Source: Pseudomonadota bacterium (lineage in GTDB: Bacteria; Pseudomonadota; Gammaproteobacteria; Enterobacterales; Enterobacteriaceae). Taken from it: 64,000 nucleotides of DNA. The DNA lies in contig JAEYFY010000323.1 of NCBI GenBank assembly GCA_023454395.1, positions 4,236 through 68,235 of the forward strand, written 5' to 3'. The notes under the pieces were generated by a model, which saw nothing but the letters and a program-made list of their open reading frames with translations, searched no databases and was not told where the DNA came from. This document shows, piece after piece, positions 1 to 9,578 of this stretch; position 1 is the stretch's first letter; each line of letters opens with the position of its first letter. The translations under genes and the position numbers were made by a program.

Positions 1-269
1 TGTGTCGCAATATGCCCTGTACTGACAGAAATAACAGCTTGGTATGGACGTAAAAAATGAGAGATAGCGGTTAAATTTGTAATGGTGCCACCATTAAAAA
101 AATGAATATCCGCATCAGGTTGTTGAATACGCTGTTTTATTAATTGCGTAGCTTGATGACAAAGCGTATCCATCCCATATCCATCATAGCGTTGCCCAAT
201 TGTATCAGTGATTGCCTTAATAACCGTAGGATGTGCAATTTCATTATAATCATTTTGGAAGCGGTACAT
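1..269 (-). CDS. Threonine-aldolase-like beta-eliminating lyase (5' part only)
   Basis: The gene runs off the left edge, so only its first 89 codons are present. Reading leftward from the ATG at 267-269, the protein begins MYRFQNDYNEIAHPTVI and contains YDGYGMD, HFFNGGT and STGHIA. These match the N-terminal part of the PLP-dependent aromatic amino acid beta-eliminating lyase/threonine aldolase family (PF01212). An AGGAG ribosome site lies just upstream of the start, read on the minus strand. The likely reaction is cleavage of L-threonine or another beta-hydroxy amino acid to glycine and an aldehyde, but the catalytic lysine lies outside the window. The sequence resembles the branch with an N-terminal NDY motif rather than E. 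coli LtaE, so I give no symbol. Confidence 0.7.
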   Translation of the reverse strand, partial: MYRFQNDYNEIAHPTVIKAITDTIGQRYDGYGMDTLCHQATQLIKQRIQQPDADIHFFNGGTITNLTAISHFLRPYQAVISVSTGHIAT

Positions 270-287
270 GTGTTCTCCTGTCGAATA

Positions 288-560
288 TTGTATTTTTATC
301 GTGTTTTATACAAAAAACGCCTCACATCTAATCAATATAACGATTAAGTGTAAAGAAATATTAATGTATTCTGTTGTGGTTTTGTGTTTTTATTGTGGTT
401 TAAACAGAAAAAAAGCCTATTACCTAAACAATATAATATCAAATGTGAAGGGATTTTAATGTATTTGGGTCGGGTGTTGTGTTTTTATCGTGTTTATAAA
501 GAAAAACGCTCCACATCTAATCAATACAAAGATTGAATGTAAAGCGTTTTAATATATTGA
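288..560. repeat. Three tandem imperfect ~95-bp repeats
   Basis: This interval between the lyase gene and yegD holds three consecutive copies of a unit that opens with TTGTNTTTTTAT(C/T)GTG and closes with TTAATRTATT. The copies begin near 288, 382 and 477, so the period is 94-95 bp. Copies 1 and 3 share CACATCTAATCAATA and each can fold into an imperfect hairpin; in copy 3 AAAACGCT pairs with AGCGTTTT and ATCAAT with ATTGA. Copy 2 is the most diverged. No open reading frame here looks real. Confidence 0.8.
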
Positions 561-597
561 AAATGCCAGTTATTTAAAACCCATTATTTGATATTAA

Positions 598-1950
598 TTA
601 TTTAAAGCAAACCTCGCCCCAACGTGCCAATCCGGCGGTGACAGAGCCAAAGTCATTACCTTTAACAATAGGAACATTGGGTAACTGTTGTTCTATTGCT
701 TGGCATAAAATAGGCGAACGTGCCGAACCTCCAGTCATAAAGATAGCGTCCGGTTTTATTCCCCCTTGTTTTACCGCATCATTAACCAATTCAATCATTT
801 TACTTTTTGGCGATTCAATAGATTCAACCATCTGATCGCGTTCAATGGTTAATTCTAAGGTTTCACTTAATAATGCGATATTAGCAATATACTCAGGAGA
901 ATCTGATAAAGCGATTTTAGCTTCTTCAGCACGACGGACAATGCTGTAACCTAATGTTTCATTATAGACTTCAATAAGGCGCGTTATTTTTTCAGGCTCT
1001 TTTGCATCCCGTCTTAGCTGATTTAATACAGCAAGGTTTTGACGAGAATAAAATTCTTTTTGTGCTTCTACATTATTAATCGCAATAGGGTCCCAAAACT
1101 GTTTCAGCGGTAATTTAATACCTGAAGACGTTAATCCTGTCATACCAAATAAAGGCATAAGCTGTTTAAAAGCAAGGTAAATATCAAGATCATTACCACC
1201 AACACGTTGTCCACTATGGGCAAGTAATGTGTTTGAACGGTCGGTTTTGCCTTGATAACTCGGCCCCATTTGAATTAATGAGCAGTCAGTTGTACCACCC
1301 CCAATATCAACGACTAATACAGTTTGGTCTTTAGTTAACGTCGATTCATATTCAAGCCCGGCAGCAACAGGTTCAAATTCAAACATAATATTCTTAAAGC
1401 CAGCTCTTTTAGCTGCACGGATAAGAATACTTTCAGCTTGCCTATTTGAAGCATCGCCACCTAATCCATTAAAGTTAATAGGTTTGCCGATAACGGTATC
1501 TGTGATCGCTTCTTGTGTGCTTTTTTCTGCTTGGTGCTTAATATTTGCCATCATGGCGCAAACTAAATCTTCAAAGAAGCTAATTTGTATATCATGTAGC
1601 CCTGAAGCACCTAAGAAGGATTTAGGTGATTTAACGTAATAGACATCACGAGGATCACGTAGGTATAAACTTAATGCAGATTGTCCGAAGAGAATATCTT
1701 CAGGAACTAATTCAATATCTTCTTCTCGATTAAACGCGATCGACTTTCTTAGTAATTGTTCGCCAACTTCACTGGAAGGTTTAATATTTAAATGGCGGAA
1801 TAAGTGCTCAGAAACAGATTCACGGGTTGGCGCACAAAGGGTTGATGGAATATACACATCATTACCTTCTAAAGGCAAAAGAGTCGGTTTTCCCTCTTTC
1901 ATAATTGCAACAGAACAATTTGATGTTCCGTAGTCAAAGCCAATAAACAT
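598..1950 (-). CDS. yegD: Hsp70-family chaperone YegD
   Basis: This 450-residue protein matches E. coli YegD in length and along its whole sequence. It is an actin-fold ATPase of the Hsp70 class. The phosphate-1 loop is GFDYGTSN at residues 4-11, the phosphate-2 motif is DIGGGTTDCSL near 216-226 and the adenosine motif is TGGSARSP near 407-414. It ends after the nucleotide-binding domain and a helical tail, so it lacks the canonical DnaK substrate-binding domain, as is usual for YegD. It is presumably a cytoplasmic ATP-dependent chaperone-like protein; its client is unknown. It stands alone between the tandem repeats and a divergent small gene. Confidence 0.93.
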   Translation of the reverse strand: MFIGFDYGTSNCSVAIMKEGKPTLLPLEGNDVYIPSTLCAPTRESVSEHLFRHLNIKPSSEVGEQLLRKSIAFNREEDIELVPEDILFGQSALSLYLRDPRDVYYVKSPKSFLGASGLHDIQISFFEDLVCAMMANIKHQAEKSTQEAITDTVIGKPINFNGLGGDASNRQAESILIRAAKRAGFKNIMFEFEPVAAGLEYESTLTKDQTVLVVDIGGGTTDCSLIQMGPSYQGKTDRSNTLLAHSGQRVGGNDLDIYLAFKQLMPLFGMTGLTSSGIKLPLKQFWDPIAINNVEAQKEFYSRQNLAVLNQLRRDAKEPEKITRLIEVYNETLGYSIVRRAEEAKIALSDSPEYIANIALLSETLELTIERDQMVESIESPKSKMIELVNDAVKQGGIKPDAIFMTGGSARSPILCQAIEQQLPNVPIVKGNDFGSVTAGLARWGEVCFK

Positions 1951-2152
1951 TCAGCCTCCCCAATAGACTTCATTAAAAAAAGACTGAGCACTCTACATCA
2001 AGCTTTTTGTAATTACCACCAGATTATGTGGCTAAAAAGAGAGAAAATAAGTGAAGTCATACAGCATATTAGAGGCTTATAATGCCTGAAATGATATTAA
2101 TTATGATTGTAAAATCATCTAAAAGGTTTGTCTCGGGAAAGAGTAAAAAAAT

Positions 2153-2629
2153 ATGAATACAATTTACTTGTGTATAGTTGGAATTTCGGGTTACGAAGGA
2201 CCTGATTTTATTTTAGGGGCTTTTGATAATGAAGATGCAGCTCAAAAAGCAAAAGCGACATTTATTAAAGATAATCAAAGCGAAGGCAATCAAGTTAAAG
2301 TGCTCACTGAAAAAGAGCGATGGATAGAAATCGAAGATGTAAAATTAAACAGTTTTAGCTGTGATATCCCCCTTTCCGATTTTTATTACCCTGTTTCACG
2401 GTTTAGTGAAGGTTTTGGGCAGATCTATCGTGATATTGAAGCCATTTTTGATAACTATGAAAATGCGCTCGCCAAACTAGAACAACTCGAAAAAGAGTAT
2501 GAAGGATCTGATGCTTCATTCCCGGAATATTTTGCGATTGAAAAGCTACAAGCAAATCAAATTAATACTAAAACCGTAGCACAGTGGCTAGCCAATGACT
2601 TTTTCGGCGATGATAACCGTTTATTGTGA
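2153..2629 (+). CDS. Hypothetical acidic protein, 158 residues
   Basis: I do not recognise this family. The protein is soluble, acidic and without signal peptide or membrane segment. It opens MNTIYLCIVGISGYEGPDF, followed by a helix rich in charged residues and a C-terminal half with predicted helical stretches (NYENALAKLEQLEKEYEG). A GGGAAAGAG sequence about 10 bases before the ATG is a plausible ribosome site. The 3' end overlaps the convergent LysR gene by 9 bp, which suggests compact, genuine gene ends. Codon composition resembles its neighbours. It is divergent from yegD, with about 200 bp between them. Confidence 0.6.
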   Translation: MNTIYLCIVGISGYEGPDFILGAFDNEDAAQKAKATFIKDNQSEGNQVKVLTEKERWIEIEDVKLNSFSCDIPLSDFYYPVSRFSEGFGQIYRDIEAIFDNYENALAKLEQLEKEYEGSDASFPEYFAIEKLQANQINTKTVAQWLANDFFGDDNRLL

Positions 2630-3553
2630 TGATTTTCTTTCGATGTTGCGTTGGTAGTCGCTATTTGCACCGAATTGTTCTTTTAAGAAATCAACAAATA
2701 GCGTTATCTTGCGAGGAAGGTTTTTCTTATCAGGATAAACTGCATAAATAAAGTGCTCAGGTAAATCAAAGGATGTCAAAATAGGAATAAGCTTTTTATT
2801 TGTGTTTGATAAGTCTGTGTGAGTAATAAAATGTGGAAGTAAGGCGATACCTATCCCTTGTAAAACAGCTTGTAATAATGCCTCGCTGTTATTAACACGA
2901 TAGCTACCTTTAGGAATATGGCTATATTTTTTACCTTTTTGATAAAAAATCCACTCCATGCCAGCTTGATATAATGAATACGATAAGCAATTGTGATTTT
3001 TTAGCTCAGAAACTTGCATAGGCTTACCATATTTATCAAGATATTCTGAAGATGCGTAAAGCTGGCTATAACAAGGTGATAATTGACGTGCTATTAATGA
3101 TGAATCGGGTAATTCACCAATTCTAATTGCAAGATCGTATCCTTCTGCAACTAAATCCGTTACTTTGTCATCAAATAAAAGTTGTACATCCAGCTCGGGG
3201 TATTTCTGCATAAATAAAGGCATTATCTTAGCAATATGTAACGTACCAAATGACATAGGAGCCGAAATTTTAATGCTACCTTTTGCTTTATCGCTAAATT
3301 GTGAAACAGCCTCTTCTGCCATTACAGCTAAATTATAAGACTCTCGAATATAACCAATATAAACAATTCCCTCTTCAGTTAAACTGACACTTCTTGTCGT
3401 TCGATGAAATAAGCGTACACCTAACTTCTCTTCTATACCTTGGATAGCCTTACTGACTGCCGATTTTGTCATATTTAATGTTTTGGCAGCTTTGGTAATA
3501 CTCAAGTGTTCAGCTACAGCAATCAGGATGGGAAAGACATTCATATCATTCAT
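2621..3553 (-). CDS. LysR-family transcriptional regulator
   Basis: This is a 310-residue LysR-type regulator. The N-terminal winged helix-turn-helix covers roughly residues 5-65 (LSITKAAKTLNMTKSAVSKAIQGIEEKLG, then LFHRTTRSVSLTEEG). The rest is the periplasmic-binding-protein-like effector domain (SFGTLHIAKIMPLFMQKYPELDV onward). It belongs to the CrgA/AaeR-like branch. It is divergently transcribed from the paired DUF606 genes that start 99 bp away, so the likely target is that promoter together with its own. The effector molecule cannot be read from the sequence. Confidence 0.88.
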   Translation of the reverse strand: MNDMNVFPILIAVAEHLSITKAAKTLNMTKSAVSKAIQGIEEKLGVRLFHRTTRSVSLTEEGIVYIGYIRESYNLAVMAEEAVSQFSDKAKGSIKISAPMSFGTLHIAKIMPLFMQKYPELDVQLLFDDKVTDLVAEGYDLAIRIGELPDSSLIARQLSPCYSQLYASSEYLDKYGKPMQVSELKNHNCLSYSLYQAGMEWIFYQKGKKYSHIPKGSYRVNNSEALLQAVLQGIGIALLPHFITHTDLSNTNKKLIPILTSFDLPEHFIYAVYPDKKNLPRKITLFVDFLKEQFGANSDYQRNIERKSSQ

Positions 3554-3651
3554 ATTGTCAACCTAGAGTAAACAGTGTGTTTTCTTGCCAGTATTCTCGA
3601 AAAGGAATATTTTAAATCCACACAAAAAATGATTTATATAGACTTAATATT

Positions 3652-4107
3652 ATGAATAACAAGTATATTCTCTCTCTTATTGCAATTTTTTCTGGTGTTT
3701 TACTTTCATTAATGATTATGAGTAATAGTTACTTGGCCAGTTTTACAACGCCATTAACCGCATCATGGATAACACACGGTATAGGGGCTATTTTCTCTTT
3801 AATTATATATATTTTATATTTAAGAAAGAATCAACTGAGCAAAAAAAATAATAATAAAATAAAAATCCTATGGTATTTAGGTGGTATCCCTGGAGCATTT
3901 ACGGTGTTATTAGCTGCAATTACAGTAAATAGTACATTGTCGCTTTCTGGTAGCATTATTTTAATGATAACAGGACAAATTCTTTTTAGCGTTATTGTTG
4001 ATGCAATGGGATGGTTTGGGGTTGAAAAAAGAAAAATTACCTTACGTGATTTATTTATGTGCTTTTTACTTATTTCTGGTAGTGCATTATTAATTATAGG
4101 TAGATAA
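3652..4107 (+). CDS. DUF606/YdcZ-family membrane protein, first of a pair
   Basis: This 151-residue protein has five hydrophobic segments at about residues 5-23, 38-57, 72-92, 98-118 and 132-149, and belongs to the small DMT-superfamily DUF606 (YdcZ) proteins. Positive charges cluster in the loop after segment 2 (RKNQLSKKNNNKIK) and before segment 5 (EKRKITLRD). By the positive-inside rule the N-terminus should be cytoplasmic. It is followed 3 bp later by a second DUF606 gene whose charge pattern is opposite, so the two probably form an antiparallel heterodimer. The substrate is unknown; the divergent LysR gene suggests inducible export. Confidence 0.8.
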   Translation: MNNKYILSLIAIFSGVLLSLMIMSNSYLASFTTPLTASWITHGIGAIFSLIIYILYLRKNQLSKKNNNKIKILWYLGGIPGAFTVLLAAITVNSTLSLSGSIILMITGQILFSVIVDAMGWFGVEKRKITLRDLFMCFLLISGSALLIIGR

Positions 4108-4110
4108 CTG

Positions 4111-4542
4111 ATGAGTGTTTTTATTTTAATTGCATTATTTAATGGTGTTTGTATTGTAACAAGCCGTACTTTAAATGGTAAACTAGCACAAAATAGCAAT
4201 GCTTTTTATAGCTCTTTAATCAATCACTTAGTTGGCTTTATATTTTTAACTATTTTCGTTTTATGGATAAAAGATTACCACTCTATTGAACTCTCAACGA
4301 TCCCTTTAATTGCCTTCGCTGGTGGTATTATTGGTGCGTTCTTTGTTGTCATTAATAGCTATGTATTACCGCTATTGGGTGTGATGTTAACGTCTGTTTT
4401 AGCTATTTGTGGGCAAATGATCTCAAGTTTGGTTATTGATATATTTAGTGGTGTTGGAAGCAATAACCTACTATTGCAAATAATAGGTGTTTTGCTGATT
4501 ATAGGTGGTGTGTTAATTAAATTTACTAAGCAATCCAAATAA
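4111..4542 (+). CDS. DUF606/YdcZ-family membrane protein, second of a pair
   Basis: This 143-residue partner of the preceding gene starts 3 bp after its stop, with GGTAG as a possible ribosome site inside the upstream coding end. It also has five membrane segments. Here the positive residues lie between segments 1 and 2 (SRTLNGK) and at the C-terminus (KFTKQSK), which predicts a periplasmic N-terminus, the reverse of its partner. Two separate, oppositely oriented DUF606 proteins encoded side by side is a known arrangement in this family. Function is presumably small-molecule transport together with the first subunit. Confidence 0.8.
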   Translation: MSVFILIALFNGVCIVTSRTLNGKLAQNSNAFYSSLINHLVGFIFLTIFVLWIKDYHSIELSTIPLIAFAGGIIGAFFVVINSYVLPLLGVMLTSVLAICGQMISSLVIDIFSGVGSNNLLLQIIGVLLIIGGVLIKFTKQSK

Positions 4543-4568
4543 AAATAAAGGGAAAAGTAAATTTATTT

Positions 4569-4997
<429 letters not shown>

Positions 4998-5088
4998 CTA
5001 AAAATATTTGTTATTTAATTACCAAATAGTTGTCATATCCTTTATTTGAACTAACTTTAAAGTAGTTTTTTTAATTAAGGAATTTATA

Positions 5089-6174
5089 ATGAAACGTAAT
5101 AAAATATTGGTTGGTTTATTATCCTCATTACTTGTTGTTTCGGTAGCGAGTGAAGCCTGCTCTAGTTTGGCTATACTTGATAAAAATAATAACGTTTACC
5201 AAGGTAGAACACTTGAACTGACGGAAGATTTACCTTCATGGGTTACTTTTTATCCTAAAAATACACAATTCACAAAAAAAGCGCCTAATGGTGAAAATAG
5301 CCTAAGTTATAGCAATAAATATGACATATTAGCCGTTACAACAGATATCTTTTTTGACGGCGATAATCATAACTTATTACAAGGTTTAAATAGTGCAGGT
5401 TTGTCATTTAGCGCCAATATGATAACAGAAGCTGAATTATCACCGCTTGATAAAAAGGATTATGATAAAGCTATTCCCGTCACTTCGATAGGTGAATGGG
5501 CTTTAGCTAATTTTTCAACAGTTGAAGAAGTACAAAAAGCGGTTGAGTCAGGTTATTTTTGGGCCCCCGTGTTAAAAAACTTTGGCAATCTAAAATCGCC
5601 TTTTCACTATGCCTTCTATGATAAAAAAGGTGGCAGTATTGTCGTTGAAGCCACAAACGGTAAATTACACGTTTATCAAAATCCAACCCGTGTAATGACA
5701 AATGGTCCAGACTTTCCTTGGCATTTAACTAACCTTAATAATTATAGTCAATTAACTAATATTGATAAATCTTCAGGTAAATTGGCTAATATCAATGTGG
5801 TACAGCCTGATAGCGGCATTGCAACATCTCAATTACCTTCATCAGATACGTCTGTCGGTCGTTTTATTCGCGCGGTTTATTTTTCAACCTACGCACCAAC
5901 AGCCAAATCGACACCTGAAGCGATGAATACCCTAGCACACATTATGAATCGCTTTGATAGAACAAAAAATATCACGGTTGATATCATGGGAGAAAGTCAA
6001 AGCACCAATAATCAACCGCAAACGGAATACACTGTTTGGACAACGTTATCTGATTTAACAAATGGTGTAATGAAAATAAGAGGCTATAACGATTTCAACT
6101 ATACCGAATATTCTCTTTCACAGTTTAAAGATATGAATAAACCTGTTTTTGAACAGATTAACTTGAATAAATAA
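5089..6174 (+). CDS. Exported choloylglycine hydrolase/penicillin V acylase-family enzyme
   Basis: This 361-residue Ntn-hydrolase-family protein (PF02275) has an N-terminal signal peptide (MKRNKILVGLLSSLLVVSVASEA). Cleavage after Ala23 would expose Cys24 as the N-terminal nucleophile, which is how these enzymes mature. Arg40 in GRTLEL and the NSAG and NPTRVMTN segments fit the family active site. Members hydrolyse linear amides: conjugated bile salts, penicillin V or acyl-homoserine lactones. The Gram-negative exported branch is known mostly for penicillin V and acyl-homoserine lactone cleavage, so a periplasmic role in degrading amide signals or bile conjugates is an inference. It stands alone, and the start is preceded by AAGGAA. 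Confidence 0.85.
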   Translation: MKRNKILVGLLSSLLVVSVASEACSSLAILDKNNNVYQGRTLELTEDLPSWVTFYPKNTQFTKKAPNGENSLSYSNKYDILAVTTDIFFDGDNHNLLQGLNSAGLSFSANMITEAELSPLDKKDYDKAIPVTSIGEWALANFSTVEEVQKAVESGYFWAPVLKNFGNLKSPFHYAFYDKKGGSIVVEATNGKLHVYQNPTRVMTNGPDFPWHLTNLNNYSQLTNIDKSSGKLANINVVQPDSGIATSQLPSSDTSVGRFIRAVYFSTYAPTAKSTPEAMNTLAHIMNRFDRTKNITVDIMGESQSTNNQPQTEYTVWTTLSDLTNGVMKIRGYNDFNYTEYSLSQFKDMNKPVFEQINLNK

Positions 6175-6191
6175 TCTTTCATCGTTACGTT

Positions 6192-6224
6192 AGAGGCTGG
6201 CGACTTATTATTAACGCCGCCTCT
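6192..6224. terminator. GC-rich hairpin between convergent genes
   Basis: AGAGGC-T-GGCG pairs with CGCC-GCCTCT across a 12-base AT loop. It lies between the convergent choloylglycine-hydrolase-family and TolC-family genes. There is no clear T-tract on either side, so termination is only probable. Confidence 0.45.
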
Positions 6225-6255
6225 ACTAAAATAACAATATATAAAAGAAATATTT

Positions 6256-7728
6256 TTAATGTGATGCTGAATTAGGCAATGCCCTATCTATTTCGCCTAA
6301 TGCAAATGCTAAATCAACGGCTGCAATCTGTGATCCTGTATAGGCATCAATCTGAGACATTTGTGCATTTAATAATGCAATCTCTGCGGTATTAATTTCG
6401 GTTACTGTTCCCAATCCGTTACGGTAAAATTCTACACTGGCGGTATATGTTAATTGTGTTGTCTCGACTAAATTTTTAGACGCTTTATTTGCCTCAAGTG
6501 CTGACTTGAGAGTATTTTCGCTAATTGAAATCTCTTTTATTGCAAGATCTTGGCTTTTGCGTAAATTTTCTTGAGCTAGCCTAATTTCTGATTGTGCATT
6601 CGCCATTCTAGATTGACGTATTCCGCCTTCATATAATGGAATACTGACTCCAATCAAGATATTAGAAGATGACGTTCTTTGGCTAATATCAGGAAGTCCC
6701 TGAACATCAAAGCTACCAGTTCCTCCAGCAAGAGCACCAGCAAGATATACTTTAGGGAAATAGTCAGATTCGACAGAATTAGCAGCCTTAATTGCGGCTT
6801 GTTGTAATTCATACTGTGCTAAAACATCAGGACGTTGTGCAAGTGCTTTTTTTATCACATCATGAGTTAGTGGTGAAATATCATCAGGAAGAAAATTATC
6901 ATCGGCATAATTAATGGTTATTTTTTCAAAAGGTGAAACGCCAATAGCAGACAATAAGATTTGATATTGATCTTTTTCATGACCTTTAGCTAACACGTTT
7001 TGTAATTCAATTTGTGCAACTTGTTGTTTTGCTAATGCCACATCCAATACAGTCGCTAATCCCTTCACTCGTTTTTGCTCAACGGCATATAAAATATCTT
7101 TACTTCTTTGAAGGGCTTTTTGAGTAATATTCACCTTTTTTTGTGCTGCACCATAGCTAAAATAGGCAACCGAAACATCATGAATAATTTTCTGATGCAT
7201 CAGATTAAAATTAAGATTTATTGCTAATGAAGTATGTTTGGCAGCATCGACTAATGCTCCTCGTTTACCAAAATCAAAAATAAGCCATCTAAATGTGAGT
7301 GCTGGAATAAAAGCGCTACTAGATGTTTTTATATCATCAACAATAGGATTTTTAGGTAAATCAATTTTCCCATGCTGATATCCTGCGAGTGCTGTTGCTG
7401 TGATAATTGGCAAATATGTGCTTTCTATCATACCGATATCAGTGGCAGATTTTTTTGCTAATTCCCATGCAATACGTGTGTCTGGGTTATTTTGTTGCCC
7501 TAAATCTATCAGATCAGCTAAAGCATAGTGAGATTTAACCATTCGTTCTTGAGGGAGCGATAAGTATTGCTCAGCAGGTGAGGAAAGATATTGAGTATTA
7601 TCATAAGCGATAGGATTTTGAGAATACTGCTTAAATGAACTGCTTGTGTCAACGCAACCAACAAGTAATAGGCTTAATAGAGATGACAGAATATTTTTTT
7701 TATTATTAATAACTACTTTTATCATCAT
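6256..7728 (-). CDS. TolC-family outer-membrane efflux lipoprotein
   Basis: This 490-residue protein is the last gene of a four-gene efflux operon. It carries a lipoprotein signal with lipobox LLVGC near residue 25, then the duplicated TolC/OEP domain (ALADLIDLGQQNNPDTRIAW at the start of the first half, AQRPDVLAQYELQQAA at the second). It should form the outer-membrane channel for the HlyD adaptor and FUSC pump encoded upstream. Gene order is that of E. coli ytcA-mdtN-mdtO-mdtP, but the sequence is not close enough to MdtP as I recall it for me to assign that symbol. It overlaps the preceding stop by 4 bp (ATGA). Confidence 0.85.
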   Translation of the reverse strand: MMIKVVINNKKNILSSLLSLLLVGCVDTSSSFKQYSQNPIAYDNTQYLSSPAEQYLSLPQERMVKSHYALADLIDLGQQNNPDTRIAWELAKKSATDIGMIESTYLPIITATALAGYQHGKIDLPKNPIVDDIKTSSSAFIPALTFRWLIFDFGKRGALVDAAKHTSLAINLNFNLMHQKIIHDVSVAYFSYGAAQKKVNITQKALQRSKDILYAVEQKRVKGLATVLDVALAKQQVAQIELQNVLAKGHEKDQYQILLSAIGVSPFEKITINYADDNFLPDDISPLTHDVIKKALAQRPDVLAQYELQQAAIKAANSVESDYFPKVYLAGALAGGTGSFDVQGLPDISQRTSSSNILIGVSIPLYEGGIRQSRMANAQSEIRLAQENLRKSQDLAIKEISISENTLKSALEANKASKNLVETTQLTYTASVEFYRNGLGTVTEINTAEIALLNAQMSQIDAYTGSQIAAVDLAFALGEIDRALPNSASH

Positions 7729-9578
7729 GAATTCTCTCTTATTAAATTTTTAAACACCAGCTCTCTTTCATCTGTGGGTAGCATTTTCATTTCTTTATTA
7801 AGAATGGTTTTCTTAAACTCATCTTTTGATTCTTCGCTAGTATTTAAATGAGTGAGATCGTCTTCAAAAATAAACCTATGAGCATAATTATGATAACTAA
7901 TATAAGAAATTTTATTTAACGACTCTTTAAAAAATAACATTAAATCCTTGTTTCTCTCTCTATTTTCTTTCTCAAAAATGAGTAAGTCTACATTATCTTT
8001 AGATTGTGTAATTGTTTCATTAACAGATGAAACTAAATCAAGCATGTCATCTTTATTGGGTGAATATCTTAAGTCTGTATAGTTATCTAAAAGAGTAGTA
8101 AATTGCTTATATATCGTATTAACAATACTTAAAGGCCATACTTTTGTGAAAATAATGTACATCACAATATTACCTAACAAAATGCCTAAAATACGATCAG
8201 AGACCACATCCATATCAAAACTAGGTTTAAATCCATGTAATGTTGTTAATAAAAATGCTAAACCGACTTGTACACCAGCATAAGAGATACGTTCATTACC
8301 AACAGCAACCCAAGCTGCAGGTAATAAGCAGAAAAAGATCAGCACCATCAATTCAAAAACATCAGATAAGTTAGGGATAATATAGAGCAGTGAAATCATG
8401 CCAATTAGCGCCCCAATTAGGCATCCGGTGATCCGTAATGTTAATTTATGAACTGTTTCACCAACAGATGTTAATGCCACAACATAACAAGTGATCATTG
8501 CAGTATGAATACCCTGCCATTTAAAATAATCATAAAAAATATAACATAGAATAGCGGCTATAGTAGTTTTTAAAGCGAAGTACTTATGATTAGGATTTGT
8601 AAATGCATCACTAACAAAAAAAGGTGTTTTTTTCTGTACCGGTTTAGTTTCTCTTTTATTAGATAAAATCTTATCAAAAGTATTTAATAAATGAAGTTTG
8701 TTTATTGTATATTGAGATTGTTGTTTATCTTTTATTTTATCTATTTGATTATGTGTAAAACAATCGGCAATTTCTAAACATCTTTTAGAAAGAAGAAAAC
8801 GTATAGAAGTTGGTGTGTCTTTATCAAAAGTTAATGACATAATTAATATTTTATAAGAGTTATCAATAATATTCTCTAACCATTGAATATCTTCTCTTCC
8901 CCGTAAATAAAATATTTTAATAAACATTAAATAACGTTTACATTCTGTTTGCGTACTCAGTAATTCACTAATTTCGAGTTGACTTTCTTTTCTTCCTAAA
9001 AAGAAATCACTTGCAGTAGAAAAGCGTGTGGCAATTCTGTTTAACAGTAATTTTCTTGGGCTAATGCCAACAAAGAAATTAAATAAAATAACCAATAACA
9101 TTGGAGATACTGCCATCAGTAATGCATAAAGTAACGCTCTTGTTGCAACATCTCCTACAGGGATATCATCAATTAAAGTCATTAAAAAGGCGATAACTAA
9201 AGCGACTAAATTACCAATGTCACCAAGGCTACTGGCCGATGCTAAATACATAAAAACAGCTGAAAACAAAGCCATAAAAAAGAATCGTAAAATAATGTTT
9301 TGTATCGTGAGATTAAAAAGAACAAAGATAATACACACAACAATAGAACATAAAATAATTACGCCAACAGATAATAATATATTTTGTACAGCATCAGCTT
9401 TGATTAAATAGATAATTAAATAGCAACTTATTGCGGATTCGGGAATTTCATAAATCATCGCAATAGCAGCCATTAAGGCACAAAGCAATGCAATGCGCCA
9501 AGTAGTTGCTAAACGATAATCAAAGGGTAACAAGTCTTTTTTGACTTGTTTCACTATTAGAGAGGGTTTAACAATCAT
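7725..9578 (-). CDS. FUSC-family inner-membrane efflux protein
   Basis: This 617-residue inner-membrane protein has the duplicated fusaric-acid-resistance architecture. Membrane segments occupy about residues 25-175, a long soluble helical region spans about 180-330, a second membrane bundle follows at about 340-480 (AGVQVGLAFLLTTLHGF), and there is a cytoplasmic tail. It resembles MdtO/AaeB, which export aromatic carboxylates or drugs together with an HlyD-type adaptor. It overlaps the adaptor gene by 11 bp and the TolC gene by 4 bp, so the operon is translationally coupled. The substrate is not evident. Confidence 0.85.
   Translation of the reverse strand: MIVKPSLIVKQVKKDLLPFDYRLATTWRIALLCALMAAIAMIYEIPESAISCYLIIYLIKADAVQNILLSVGVIILCSIVVCIIFVLFNLTIQNIILRFFFMALFSAVFMYLASASSLGDIGNLVALVIAFLMTLIDDIPVGDVATRALLYALLMAVSPMLLVILFNFFVGISPRKLLLNRIATRFSTASDFFLGRKESQLEISELLSTQTECKRYLMFIKIFYLRGREDIQWLENIIDNSYKILIMSLTFDKDTPTSIRFLLSKRCLEIADCFTHNQIDKIKDKQQSQYTINKLHLLNTFDKILSNKRETKPVQKKTPFFVSDAFTNPNHKYFALKTTIAAILCYIFYDYFKWQGIHTAMITCYVVALTSVGETVHKLTLRITGCLIGALIGMISLLYIIPNLSDVFELMVLIFFCLLPAAWVAVGNERISYAGVQVGLAFLLTTLHGFKPSFDMDVVSDRILGILLGNIVMYIIFTKVWPLSIVNTIYKQFTTLLDNYTDLRYSPNKDDMLDLVSSVNETITQSKDNVDLLIFEKENRERNKDLMLFFKESLNKISYISYHNYAHRFIFEDDLTHLNTSEESKDEFKKTILNKEMKMLPTDERELVFKNLIRENS

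Noticed and set aside
144-459. Small plus-strand frames over the lyase start and the tandem repeats
   Set aside because: They overlap the coding part of the lyase gene or the repeat units and have no start signals.
288-560. CRISPR-like array
   Set aside because: The three units are about 95 bp, diverged along their whole length and without a short constant repeat separated by unique spacers.
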